NCBI RefSeq assembly: GCF_001625215.2 | Contig: NC_030388.2 | Location: 25,594,558 to 25,658,557, forward strand | Length of the DNA: 64,000 bases | Direction: 5' to 3' | Source of the DNA: Daucus carota subsp. sativus | Taxonomy: Eukaryota > Streptophyta > Magnoliopsida > Apiales > Apiaceae | Shown: in pieces, positions 11,064-21,360 of the stretch | How positions within the stretch are numbered: position 1 is the first letter of the stretch | How the letters are laid out: each line of letters starts with the position of its first letter | Notes under the pieces: generated by a model | Database searches by the model: none | Seen by the model: the letters and a program-made list of their open reading frames with translations, nothing else | What the model was told of the DNA's origin: nothing | Program-made: the position numbers and the translations under genes

Positions 11064-13443
11064 TCAACTATCTCTCGATGAAGTCCCTCCATGCTTTCCC
11101 CGGCTCTGGAAATCCATTTCGTTCTTGTACCTCGTTGATTTTCTTCGGCCCTTCTTCTTCTCCATATCGGGGTCATGCACAACTCTCGGGAAAGCAAGCT
11201 CGGTAGGATATCGAGGATCACCCTTGTTTGGAATTGGCTCAAAGATACCATTATAAATCTTCGATTGGTTCTCTAACTTATACCAATCACCAACAAACCC
11301 ATGGAAGTCCATCCTCACATGTGAACAACATGCAATTACATGGGAGCAAGGGATTCTATAAGCTTGAAATTTTCCACAAGTACAACTAGACTCCATAAGA
11401 CGAACCGTGTGTGTGTTTCCCCCTTTCAACCCATCCTTCCTTGTAACTACTTGGAATAACCAAGTCCCCCGATCAAATATCTTCACACTATGACCCGTGG
11501 AACGTCTTACAGCACGGTTCAAGAGATGGGATGCATATTTGGTGAAAATATTACCTTTCGATACTTGTGTTGCAATCTCAAGGCGACGTTGATCAAAGTA
11601 CTCAACCGTCTTATGGAATAGTACTCGCACCAATGAAGTAAGCGGGAGCCTCCGAGCATCGACAATTGCATTGTTCCAACTCTCAGCATGGTTGGTAGTC
11701 ATGATGCCAAAACGATGATGCTCGTAGTCATGTGCCAGTGACCAGTTCCTTACTGGTTTGTCCTCAAACCATGCAAGTGCTCGAGGCTCTAGTGCCAACA
11801 ACTCACCCCATAGTAGTTCAAATTTCTTAGGCTGGACCTGATATGCCAACTCAACCAATCTATCCTTCAATCCAGCTTTCTTGAATTTGGTGGCAAAGTT
11901 TGTGGCAAAATGTCTCACACAGTACCGATGATGATTAAGTGGCTCACACCATCCCTCCTTCTGCATAGCTGCCATGATCCCTAAATGTTTATCAGAAATG
12001 ATACATATCCCGTGCCTCCGACCAACCACCAAGCTCCTCAACCTATCCATGAACCACTCCCAGCTAGAGTTGTTCTCCGACTCCACTATAGCACACGCCA
12101 ATGGTAGAATGTGACTAAAACCATCTACAGCTGTTGCACTCAGAAGAACACCCGGATATGGTCCATACAAATGAGTCCCGTCTATCAGTATGACGGGTCT
12201 GCAATACTCGAAGCCATCAATGCATGGCTTAAAAGCCCAGAACAATCTCCTAAATGTCACTTCCTGTTCCAAATAAATAACAAACATTACATTAGAAAAT
12301 GAATAACGGAGTCCAAATACTTAATGAAAATGAATTAAATTACACGGTGATAGAACATACCTCTAGGTGCTCTGCATCATCCTCCTTAAAGCACCAGTCC
12401 ACCTTCGTGCCCACATTGAAGGACTGAAGAGTTTCCATCAAATGTGGCAAGTCCTCATATGATCCTTCCCACGAGCCATGAATATCTTCCAATGCAATCT
12501 TCTTTGCATTCCTAATCTTCTTTCGGCCCGGCTCATATCCAAACTTATCTTTAGCAGTGGCTAACAACACCTTCTCCTTAATTGTCGGATCAGCAACAAT
12601 TTGAGATTTAATCACTCCAGCAATCTCCGAGGCTGTCAAGTTGGGATGATCTCGTGTGATGGTAGTGCTCAAGCAAGTATGTGGTCCTACACTCTCCATG
12701 ATTTGAAATTTACCATGTGAAGTCCTCTTTCTAGCTTTCAACTTCCAAATACAACCATCATTTCTATACTTGCAAGCAACATACCAACTACTCGGATCTG
12801 ATCGTATCACTCCAATCTCTAAGTGATTCTGAATGTGGTATTGCTTCACCACATGCATCAAATCCTCTTTCGTGCTAAATAACCTTCCCTCCTTCAACTC
12901 CAACGGGACCTCATTATTTTCAACCTCGACATCGTCGAATGAGGTTATCCTCTCTAAATGGGAAGTATCCACAGACATATAGCTATCACCCACATCCTGA
13001 TCATGTCTAAAATGACTACCCCCCGAATCACGCCCACTACTCTTCTCCCCCACACTCGAACTACTCCTTACCAAATTTCCATCACAAGACAATTTCTCTA
13101 CATAAAGTTCAACAAAAAATGGCATCCCTTTTGACACCACAACACCAAACATTAATTCTACATCATCATCATCCTCAATAGGTATAATCCCGAATTTCAA
13201 ATTATCGGGATTTTTAGACCTATAAAATATCCTCAACCTACTACTACTATCAATCTTCAACTTGGAATGTAACAAAGCACATAAATTGGCATAATTCATA
13301 GATAAATCGAGCCTAACATGCTTTGAAACAGGTTTATCATAAATAAAACCTTCTAATTGAGATTCGATAATATTACCGTCATGGTATATCCATCCAACAA
13401 CCGTATTCCCAGCTTTCGAACCCGAGCCCGAACCAGAAGCCAT
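11064..13443 (-). CDS. MULE transposase (MuDR/MURA family), uninterrupted
   Basis: Two exons (13443-12361 and 12263-11064) separated by a 97-bp intron join in phase 0 to 760 residues without stop or frameshift. In order: an N-terminal ~110-residue region; a MuDR-type DNA-binding domain (VACKYRNDGCIWKLKA, then GPHTC); an RNase-H-like catalytic core with candidate acidic residues in VILIDGTHLYG, IISDKHLGIMAA and NHAESWNN; and a SWIM zinc finger CTCGKFQAYRIPCSHV near residue 660. The C-terminus is basic (KKKGRRKSTRYKNE). The protein would cut and insert the element after binding its ends. The intact coding sequence suggests recent activity or recent arrival. Transcription would start in the 130 bp between 13444 and the palindromic array at 13575. 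Domain assignment is by motif recognition; activity is inferred. Confidence 0.93.
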
Positions 13444-13574
13444 GATTGTATGTATAGAATGTTTGAAATATGAATTAGGGCAGATTTTGGGTGAATTAGG
13501 GTGAATTAGGGCACAAAATGTATGGCAGTGTGGTGTATATGTGTATGGCAGTACAAGTGTTATGTCTGGGAGTA

Positions 13575-13803
13575 TAGCGTTATAGGTTTAAAACCAAAAA
13601 CGCTAGACGCACTAGCGTCTAGCAGGTTTATAGAAAACTGAAACGCTATTTTAAAAAGCGTTTTCATGCATTAACTGTTAAAGGAAAACGCTACACGCTT
13701 TCGCGTCTGTAAGTTATATTCATTAACTGTTAAAACGCTACACGCTTTCGCGTCTGTAAGTTATATTAATATAAACTAAAGAAACGCTACTGCCAGTAGC
13801 GTG
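13575..13803. repeat. Internal palindromic AACGCTAC/GTAGCG array upstream of the transposase
   Basis: Four to five imperfect palindromes related to those at the MULE ends (for example AACGCTAGACGCACTAGCGT and AACGCTACTGCCAGTAGCGT) lie just 5' of the transposase gene. Two units with the core ACGCTACACGCTTTCGCGTC are tandem copies. The position suggests a promoter or autoregulatory site for transposase expression, by inference from sequence similarity to the subterminal repeats. Confidence 0.6.
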
Positions 13804-14002
13804 TTCATCATACTAATTATTGAATTTCTTTTAATTTAAAAACGCATTTGTTTGAATTAAAAATGATTTGTAAAATGTATAATGAATTTGTAAAATGTAT
13901 ATTAAATTAAAAATGTATATTAAAAATGATTTGTAAAAATATCAAATCTTTTTTGCTGGAAATTTGAATTAAAACCTTGCCTTAATTTAAGTTAAATTAA
14001 GG

Positions 14003-14339
14003 TATAAAATTATCATTCCGCCGGCGTCTCGGCTTCAGGGCCTTCGGCCCTTCAGCCTCGCTTAATTAGGGTTTAGGCTCGAGGGAGTAGGGCCTACCGG
14101 CCCTACTCCCTCAATCCTAAACCCTAACCGTCGGCCAATTTATATGCAGTATGAATTAATCTTTCTAAAACCCAAACCTAAACCCTAAATGTTAACGGTT
14201 ATAAAATTATCATTCCGCCGGCGTCTCGGCTTCAGGGCCTTCGGCCCTTCAGCCTCGCTTAATTAGGGTTTAGGCTCGAGGGAGTAGGGCCTACCGGCCC
14301 TACTCCCTCAATCCTAAACCCTAACCGTCGGCCAATTTA
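14003..14339. repeat. Perfect 140-bp direct duplication with long hairpins and telomere-like motifs
   Basis: Bases 14003-14142 and 14200-14339 appear identical (period 197 bp). Each copy contains a strong stem GGGAGTAGGGC/GCCCTACTCCC, nested in an outer stem TTAGGGTTTAGG/CCTAAACCCTAA, plus a short GGGCC-TTC-GGCCC hairpin. The 57-bp spacer also has a CCTAAACCCTAAA run like the plant telomere repeat. The block is GC-richer than its surroundings and lies between the 3' end of the PMD gene and the transposase promoter. It could terminate PMD transcripts or generate small RNAs; neither can be shown from sequence. Confidence 0.85.
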
Positions 14340-14474
14340 ATTATTAAAACATTAAAGCTATACTAAAACAGAAACATACGACATGAAATTAAAATATTTA
14401 CAAGATTCGTGCTATCATATATCACAAGTTCAGCATCCTATAACTAGAATATCATCAAAAACCGACAAATATAA

Positions 14475-16944
14475 TCATCCCCTATGTGAACCAGTACCAC
14501 AGTCAGGAACCTTCTTAGCCCTCTTTGACCGGCGAACATAAAAGACGTCAAAAGGGGGTACAATAGGCTGCGTAGCAGGCTGACTAGGCTGACTAGGCTG
14601 ACTAGGCTGCGTAGACTGTGTAGACTGTGATGAGCTGCCCAAGTCAAAAGGGGGTACCTCTGGTGTACCATGCCAAGGTCGAATCCTATGCTGACGCTGC
14701 ACAACAGGAGGAGGCTGCTCTGTACTGGTATCTGGCATCTGAGAAGTCTGCTGCTCAGGTACTGGCTGTGAAGGCAAACTTAGGCCTAGAGAAAAACTAG
14801 GCCACCAGTCACCGGCGGTAGTAGTAGCAGCGGCAGCAGCAGCAGGGGGAGTAGATGCCTCGGCTACAGTAGCAGTAGCTGTGGCAGCAGCAGCAGCAGC
14901 ATGGGGAGTAGAAGCCTCGGCTACAGTAGCAGTAGCTGTGGCAGCAGCAGCAGCAGCAGAAGCATCAGCAACAGTAGCTGTAGCAGCAGTAGCATCAGAC
15001 TCTGGGCCTCGATCCTCGCCTGTACCTAAATGATCCGCATGATCAGCATCATCATCCGGCTCATCAACTAACCGTCCACTGCCTCGGCCTCCATCACCAC
15101 GAGCACGGCCTCCTCTGCCACGAGCACGGCCTCTCTCGGCACCACCACGGCCTCTCCTGCCACCACCACGGCCTCCTCTACCACCTGCATCCTCCCCTCC
15201 CCCGTCCTGTCTAGCATCCTGCTCCTCAACTTGACGTGGATCAAACCTGTATGCATTCCGATCTCGGAGATGGTGCAGACTCTGAGTGGCTAGTTGGGAC
15301 ATATCCGGGAGGACGTCTGCTGTCCTGGCTGCTATAGTCTCTAGCACAACTCCCTGAAATACAACGAATACAAATGCAATATCAACTACTAGAACCCATC
15401 AAATAAAGCATGACGACTAATACAACTAATACCCCAACTACAGATAAGGAATACACACGACACATATCACAGAAAGTACAGATATAATAGTCAAAAAATA
15501 CTTACCAGGTGGGTATGCAGTGCACCCAACTGACTAATGAACCTCACAGTCCGAGGCAAGTACCAATCCATGTACTCTGGGACTGTAGCATGACCATCAA
15601 TCACGTCATCAATCCAAATATGCTCCAGACGATGCTGCCAGTGTGTCATACTGGGCTGATGTACGACTGCATAATCCAAGACCTTCTGGCCCCTCAGCGT
15701 CATACCGTGATGCTCGTGGGAGTAGTGTGGCTGATCGGGAATACGCTGTATCATGCCAAACTGTCTAGCAACTCTGTCCGGCTGATGTGGCTCGACTATG
15801 TAAACACATATCATGGGGCCGCGAAAGCGCCAGAGATGACGGCCGGCTAAACAATAGTCTGGCAGTGTATCAAGAATCCCAGCATAAGGCTCCCAAATAA
15901 ACTCATGTGGAGCAAGCGCATCCAATGCCGCCCGAGACGTAGTCACAGTGCTTCCATCACTCTCAACGAATGAATGTCCAACAAGCCACCTATAGACATC
16001 ATAGGAATACAAAAAAACACATTAGTCAATTTAAAAAGACAATTCACAACTTGAAATGTACAAACCAGTAAAAACACAGCTACTATGTACCTGGCTCCAT
16101 GTGGTCCTGGAAGCTGATGCCCCCAAAAAGCAACATCCTCTAATGGAACAGTGGTCCGAACAGGGGCAAGAGTGGGCAACCTCTCCCATGCCCATAGCTG
16201 CAGTAAGAGAAGGCATCCAGCTACCTCCTTAATACTCGCTTTGCAACCATTGCAAAGCTCCCTGTATAGATGAGCTAGAACAGCTGGACCCCATGCATAG
16301 CCTCCGAGCGCCTCCAGGTCACGAACAAAATGAACCCACGAGGAGTGTATAAGTCCACCAGAATGGTCGGTGAACAGTGACCCCCCAAACAACTGTAGCA
16401 AGTAACACCTGGCGTGAAGCCTGATCTCCTCAACGCCTGCATCATCACGTAATCTCGCTGGAGTGAGACCCTCTACCCATGTGAGCCGTAGCCTCGAGTT
16501 ATTGAAAGCCTCGGGTGGAGGAATCTGTCCAAATACCTCACCAACGATGGTCTCCCATCTCTGTCCAGGTGGAGGGCCTACAGGACACATAACGGGCTCT
16601 CCGTCAATGGGTAACCCGAGCAAGACACCAACATCCTGCAGTGTAATAGTACACTCTCCCATCGGCAGGTGGAATGAATGTGTCTCTGGTCGCCATCTCT
16701 CTACCAGAGCACCAAGCAAACTCCAATCAAGCTGAAGAGTGGATACCCGAGCTACACCATAAAAACCGGCTGCCTGCAGAATGGGGATCAATCGAACATC
16801 AATGTTCAAATCAGACTGGTTGGCATCACGACGCCTGAAATACTGCGAGGGCGCAGCACCGGTTCTCCAGACAGAACGAGACCTATGAGTGGCCTGTAGG
16901 TGAAGAAGGCTAGGATCACGAGGTCCCTGGTCTCTAACAATAGC
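14475..16944 (-). CDS. Plant mobile domain (PMD / MAIN-like) protein within the MULE
   Basis: Three exons (16944-16091, 15989-15506, 15353-14475) join in frame to about 738 codons; a further 5' exon carrying the start codon probably exists but was not found. Exons 1-2 form the PMD (aminotransferase-like, PF10536-type) fold, with PRDPSLLHLQATHRS near the front, then FHLPMGECTITLQDVGVLLGL, WGPAVLAHLYRELC and LLQLWAWERLP. Exon 3 is low-complexity: an RG-rich stretch (GGRGGRGGGRRGRGG), Ala/Thr tandem repeats (ATATATVAEASTP), a Ser/Gln/Pro run, and a basic RRSKRAKK near the C-terminus that may be a nuclear signal. Host MAIN/MAIL1 proteins act with PP7-like phosphatases in silencing and genome stability; copies within transposons are known but their role is not settled. 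A MULE accessory or anti-silencing role is inference. Confidence 0.85.
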
Positions 16945-17227
16945 CTGTGAACAAAAACAAGGAAATACAAAGTCAGCACATCATACTAACTTTAGAGAAA
17001 AACTAATTAAATTAACACAATACAAATACTACGATTCCCGCAGAATGGTATATAATAGTATCATGTAAATCCAATAACCAATAATATGATAAAATAGCAT
17101 GTATATTATTCACCAATAAATCATGTCTATCAATATTAATCATGATAATAACAAAAGCAATGTATAAACAAACAGAAACAATGTAGGAATTTCTATCATT
17201 TTACAAATATCAAAAACTAAGGAAAAA

Positions 17228-17243
17228 AGGCCCTCAATAACCA
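17228..17243 (+). repeat. Internal copy of the MULE end unit, GGCCCTCAATAACCA
   Basis: GGCCCTCAATAACCATTTTT here matches the right-end unit read inward (18510-18530, complement) and has the orientation of a left end. It lies just 5' of the captured peroxidase region, so 17228-18555 could be a nested Pack-MULE of about 1.3 kb. The palindromic subterminal array is missing on this side. Confidence 0.6.
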
Positions 17244-17259
17244 TTTTTGTGAACTGGTT

Positions 17260-17560
17260 CCATGAAAGGAAAACCTTGCAGCAAGTTAGGTATCAAACCA
17301 GTGAGTTGGCAGCCTGCTAGTACAAGGGTGCCGAGGCTGTCAGATTTTCACCATGGAAATTGAGTCTAAGAATCAGACTCAAGTTCTTACAGTGCTGCAG
17401 AATATCAACACTTACTCTCAAGTTTACTAGGCTGCAATTGAAGCTTTCAGGTATTTGGCTACTAAATTCGATTTTTAAAAGATCCAAAAAAAGTTAATTT
17501 AATGTAATCTGATAATACATCCAAATATAGACAAGACAAATAAAACGTAAGCCGCCTCAG
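17260..17560 (+). other. Possible additional captured fragment of unknown origin
   Basis: Base composition is more balanced than the surrounding AT-rich DNA, and short coding-like runs appear (for example an ATG at 17353 followed by EIESKNQTQVLTVLQNINTY and then a stop). I do not recognise a parent gene. It may be host sequence captured together with the peroxidase segment. Confidence 0.3.
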
Positions 17561-17573
17561 AACATGGCGTGGC

Positions 17574-17925
17574 CTCTGTGTTTGAAGCTAATAAGCATCT
17601 TATTCTCATCTATATAAACCCCTTAATTGTTGGAGATCATAACTCAGAATAACTAGAAACAAAATATTTAACAATGGCTTCTTATTTTACCAACTATTTT
17701 CAAATTCTATGCTCCTGTGTTTTAATCGCACTACTCTCCAACTTGTGTGTCTCGGAAGCACAAGATTACCCCCCTGTAGCGGAGGGACTTTCATTGACTT
17801 TTTACGAGAGTAGCTGCCCTGATTTGGAGGCCACTGTCAGGAAACAACTCGAAGAGGAATTCACGCAAGACATTGGTCAAGCTGCTGGCTTGCTTCGTCT
17901 GCATTTCCATGATTGTTTTGTCCAG
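17574..17925 (+). pseudogene. Captured promoter and first exon of a class III peroxidase
   Basis: An ATG at 17674 opens 84 codons: a hydrophobic secretory signal (FQILCSCVLIALLSNLCVSEA), the mature N-terminus SLTFYESSCPDLEATV, and the distal haem-pocket motif GLLRLHFHDCFVQ with catalytic Arg and His. Homology stops at the expected first intron donor (CAG|gtaac at 17925/17926), and reading on gives an unrelated tail and stop at 17988. A TATATAAA box lies at 17611-17618, about 60 bp before the ATG, so promoter and 5' UTR seem to have been taken too. Class III peroxidases are secreted enzymes of about 320 residues, so the catalytic protein is missing here. This is a typical MULE-captured gene fragment; transcription from it is possible but unproven. 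Confidence 0.85.
17611..17618 (+). promoter_or_regulatory. TATA box of the captured peroxidase fragment
   Basis: TATATAAA lies about 60 bp upstream of the fragment's ATG, in a context (CTCATCTATATAAACCCC) typical of plant core promoters. Confidence 0.6.
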
Positions 17926-18378
17926 GTAACAAATTGTTTCTTATACCGAATGCATTCGTACATGCAGGAACAAGTCGGGGGAAGATAAATTTGATTAAAT
18001 GAAACGAATAATTTCTTTCGGTTGCAATAATCTAGCAATCATATGAAACATTAAAACACATCCATAACAATTAATCTAGCCTATGTGAGCTCAAAGTCAG
18101 AGTAACTAACACTCCAGTTTAACACAGGAATTTAATCAAGCACATAGCAAGCATATCAAAACAGTGAAAATTAACAAAGCTGAGACATTAAAATCGCCCA
18201 AAGGTTAAAGAATATACATTGAAATCCATGGTAGCTGCTTCAACTCGTTGAATAATCTCGCCTCACTCGTTGAATAATCAGGTGCTTCACCTCTGTATAA
18301 AACTCTGTATAAAATGGGATATGTTTTGTTTTGTTTGTTAGCCGTTGAGGTTTAAAGTGCGGTATATATATAAACAGA

Positions 18379-18555
18379 AGACGCTACTGCGTGTAGCGTT
18401 TTCATCTTTAATAAAAAAAAATAAAACGCTAAACGACGTAGCGTCTCTAATGGTTATTTTGGGCCATTTTATCAAATTCTGTTATTATGGGCATTAAAAC
18501 AAAAAAAATGGTTATTGAGGGCCATTTTACCAAAATAAGTGACCCTATTTTCCAC
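18379..18555. repeat. MULE right end: palindromic array plus three TIR units
   Basis: Two palindromes (ACGCTACTGCGTGTAGCGT and AACGCTAAACGACGTAGCGT) are followed by three inverted copies of the ATGGCCCNNAATAACCA unit at about 18448-18535. The order is a mirror image of the left end. Confidence 0.7.
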
Positions 18556-18700
18556 GAATAACAATATAATGGATTCTATTTTTTTCCATAGGATTCCGTG
18601 ATATACGAATACGAGGACATATTATCAGCTGAAAAATTATTTAACCGGATAATTTTAATTATTTTGATATAAGTAAAAGAAATAAAATTATCACTCAATT

Positions 18701-19881
18701 AAAATTGACTCATTCAAAAGAATTCTCTAATCAATAATGTTGTGTTTGGTTGGGGAGAATGGATGGAATGGAATGAAATGAGTAAAATTACTTGGAACTA
18801 ATAGAGATAGGAGGGAAGTTTTGGAATAAATGTAAGTGAGGGCAAAATTGTTATGATGAGATTTGAGAAGAAATTGGAGGTAGGAGAGAATGGAGCATTC
18901 CATCTCAAATTGAATGTATGATCTCTAGCACATAATGTAAGGAATGGAATGGAGGAAGGAATGAAATTTGTTAACAATTGCCCATTATATAGTTCATTTT
19001 TCATTTCATTCCTTTCGGAATCGTTTACCCCAACCAAACACAACATTAGAGTCGACCTACCCTAACCTATCATCTACCCTCCACCGGCGGCCGCCACCCC
19101 CCATCTCTCCCAATCTATCCTTCCCCTCCCCTTCATTCCTCTTCAAGCCTCCTTTCCCCTTACTTCTCTAATCAACCTCCTTCTCCTGCCCAGCGCCCCG
19201 CCCTCTCTCCGCCCTCTACTTATTTTCTAATTCAATAAAATCGAGTGTTGCTTAAACTTCGAAGATTTCAATCGAGTTTTATTCTCGGATCTGTTTCGGA
19301 TTTGAGCTTAGACTTGATTGTTTTCTGAATAAATCAGATCTTTTGAAATCAAAGGTCCGATTGTGTTTTCCCGTCTCGCCTTTTGGCGTGTGTTGATTTA
19401 GTACCCAATTTTTGGGTGATTCCACGTTGTTATATTTGTGGTTGTTATGTCTTTCTGGCTCCCGGTATGTAGATAGTTGGGGTATGCTTGGAACGGTGAC
19501 GATCGCATGTGCTCATCTTTCACAAATTATAGTTGTTCATTATTCGAGGACTCTTATTCCTCATTGCTTAGTTTTTACAACTGAGTCACCTGAACACCGC
19601 AACAGCCATGGAACTATTGTGAAGGTCAATTGTGAAGTTATCATTTTCGGGATTGATGTAGGCTGGATTACTCGAGAAACCTTTATATTCATTTTCAGTT
19701 TCAAAGATCCTTGGATTCAGTGTGTTAAGCAGTCTGGAAACAATGCGGCTATTTGTTTAGCTCGTTTTATTGTTTATCAACCTGATTGTATTGTCAGTTG
19801 GGGATTTGTTCCGACTAGACTTGTTTTAATTTAATGGAATGAATTTACATTTTGTCAAAAAAAAAAAAAATTGACTCATTC
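18701..19881 (+). mobile_element. Poly(A)-tailed retroposon with 15-bp TSD
   Basis: AAAATTGACTCATTC occurs at 18701-18715 and again directly after a 3' A-tract, ending at 19881, so the intervening ~1.15 kb looks like a target-primed retroposon inserted in plus orientation. The 3' end is TTTACATTTTGTC followed by about 14 A. The body contains a C-rich 5' part (19050-19210), a nested MITE, and an open frame to 19834 of about 140 codons with no family I recognise. It could be a truncated LINE derivative or a processed transcript copy. A similar TTGTC-A(n) terminus closes the element at 54541-54995. Confidence 0.65.
18738..19045. mobile_element. MITE with near-perfect TIRs TGTTGTGTTTGGTTGGGG
   Basis: The ends TGTTGTGTTTGGTTGGGG and CCCCAACCAAACACAACA are exact complements over about 18 bp. 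The interior is rich in GGAATGGAATG and non-coding. It lies inside the retroposon near its 5' end. The superfamily is uncertain because the target duplication is not clean. Confidence 0.75.
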
Positions 19882-20493
19882 GGTCTTACATTCCTATCTA
19901 ATAATTTTTTCAATTAAATGTATGATAATAATTTATAATTTTTGGACCGTCAGTCTTTTCTTCATGATGTGTAGTGATCGCAAATGATGTGTTTCTAACT
20001 TCTGCAAATCAAAATTTTGTCTAAAATCATAAGTTTTGGACTCTGGCATGCTAACACCAGACCTGAACCCCACTCAATTCGCAATTCGATTTACCGAGAT
20101 CAAATCTGAAAATGACCCGAAATTAAAATTTCACTTCTAAAAATTTTAATTTCCAATTTTATTCATTTTAAGTGATTTAATCTTTACTCGAAATCGATCC
20201 AATTACTGACACGAGCACAATCTATATTCGAAATTGCATATCTTGGTGGGCACTTATGCTAGAGTGATGTAAAAAAGTTTTAAAATTATGATATTTTTAT
20301 CTTTTTTCCCCCTTTAATTATTGCCTTTTCAACGGAAAGAAGTATGAAAGTGAAGCAAGAGTTTTGTTTATAAAATTAAAATAACTAAAATATGGGCATT
20401 CAATCAATTTGGGGCTTGCATTTTACACTTCTACAGTTCTACTGTCAAACACAGAAAGTTAGAAATCAGACACCAAATTGTATTAGCAAAAAC
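19882..20493. other. Intergenic, AT-rich upstream region of the DUF716 gene
   Basis: There is no gene or repeat family I can name. The in-frame ATG at 20392, about 100 bp upstream of the chosen DUF716 start, begins a poorly conserved-looking extension. Confidence 0.4.
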
Positions 20494-21360
20494 ATGGAAT
20501 CATTAGTAATCCATTTCTCATCATTCCTTGTAATCTTCCCAATTGGTATTACACGCCTTATTTCTTGTCTATCTCTGTATCTCAAAAACCCATCTCACTA
20601 CAGATCGAAATCTTGGTATTTCTCTGAATCCAGATGGAAAAGTTTTGATTTTTACATTCTTTTAATTGGCCTACCCATTTCCTCAGTTTTCATTTTTTCA
20701 CTCTTTTTGGTGATTTCTGGCCACCCCAGTTACAAATTTGCATTTTTGCAACAATCTTTAGTAATTTTGTTCTTCTGGGTACTCCTCATTTTGATTTTCT
20801 TGAAGGAAAGTTATAAACTTGCCTTGATTCCTGAGAATTTTTTGTATGTGTATGCTGGGGTTGCATTTCTTATTGAGTGTATGATGACTGGAGAAGCGGT
20901 TGTTGGTTATGGTGAGGCTATGTATGGTTGGTTAGGTGGTTTGGGTTTTGTTTGTGCAGCTTGTTGCTTGTTTCTTTCGATTAGGCCTTCTGCGTTTTTC
21001 GCGGAGTTTTTGTTATGTTTTGGGATGATATTGAAGGGGACTTGGGTTCTACAAGTTGGGTTGTCATTGTATACTGATACATTTTTGTTTAGTGGGTGTG
21101 AGAGACTTCCATTTGACGTTGCCAATGGGAGGAATTTTATCAAGTGTGAGCTTGATGAGTATAAATATCGCAGTGAAGCTTTGGTGAATCTCATGTTTAT
21201 CGGGCATGTGATTGTAGTGCTGATCATAAGTTTTCTGTTGTCAGGATTATTGAGTCATTTTCATAATAGAAAGTCTTTTCAGTCTAGTGGGCAATTGCTA
21301 GCAGGGTTTGATGCTGAGAACTCTGTGGTCCGCCCAGTTACTGAATTCGAGTTAGATTGA
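20494..21360 (+). CDS. DUF716 / TMEM45-like multi-pass membrane protein
   Basis: A single-exon frame of 288 residues with about six or seven hydrophobic segments. Diagnostic stretches are the acidic/Gly patch IECMMTGEAVVGYGEAMYG, the Cys-rich GFVCAACCLFLSIRPSAFFAE, and LCFGMILKGTWVLQVGLSLY, which match the layout of the plant DUF716 family related to animal TMEM45. The C-terminal tail is hydrophilic (HNRKSFQSSGQLL..TEFELD). Family members are predicted integral membrane proteins and their biochemical role is largely unknown. I chose the ATG at 20494 (MESLVIHFSSF), which leads directly into the first membrane segment; an in-frame ATG at 20392 would add 34 residues that do not look conserved. 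Confidence 0.8.
   Translation: MESLVIHFSSFLVIFPIGITRLISCLSLYLKNPSHYRSKSWYFSESRWKSFDFYILLIGLPISSVFIFSLFLVISGHPSYKFAFLQQSLVILFFWVLLILIFLKESYKLALIPENFLYVYAGVAFLIECMMTGEAVVGYGEAMYGWLGGLGFVCAACCLFLSIRPSAFFAEFLLCFGMILKGTWVLQVGLSLYTDTFLFSGCERLPFDVANGRNFIKCELDEYKYRSEALVNLMFIGHVIVVLIISFLLSGLLSHFHNRKSFQSSGQLLAGFDAENSVVRPVTEFELD

Larger units (their letters stand above)
10452..18555 (-). mobile_element. Mutator-like element (MULE) with transposase, PMD gene and captured peroxidase exon
   Basis: About 8.1 kb bounded by inverted ends that each carry three diverged copies of an ATGGCCCNNAATAACCA unit followed by AGAGACG (left about 10470-10547, right about 18448-18545). A candidate 9-bp target duplication with one mismatch flanks it: GAGTAACAA (10443-10451) and GAATAACAA (18556-18564). 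Inside, both main genes run on the minus strand: a MuDR-family transposase (11064-13443) and a PMD gene (14475-16944). Near the right end, on the plus strand, is a class III peroxidase promoter and first exon (about 17580-17925). Nine-bp duplications, a SWIM-finger transposase and captured host exons all point to MULEs. The exact outer bases are uncertain. A further same-orientation copy of the end motif at 17228-17243 suggests either nesting of a smaller Pack-MULE or an internal rearrangement. Confidence 0.8.

Noticed and set aside
14000-14340. Interstitial telomere track
   Set aside because: Only isolated TTTAGGG-like motifs occur, arranged as hairpin arms in a 140-bp duplication, not as a tandem telomeric array.
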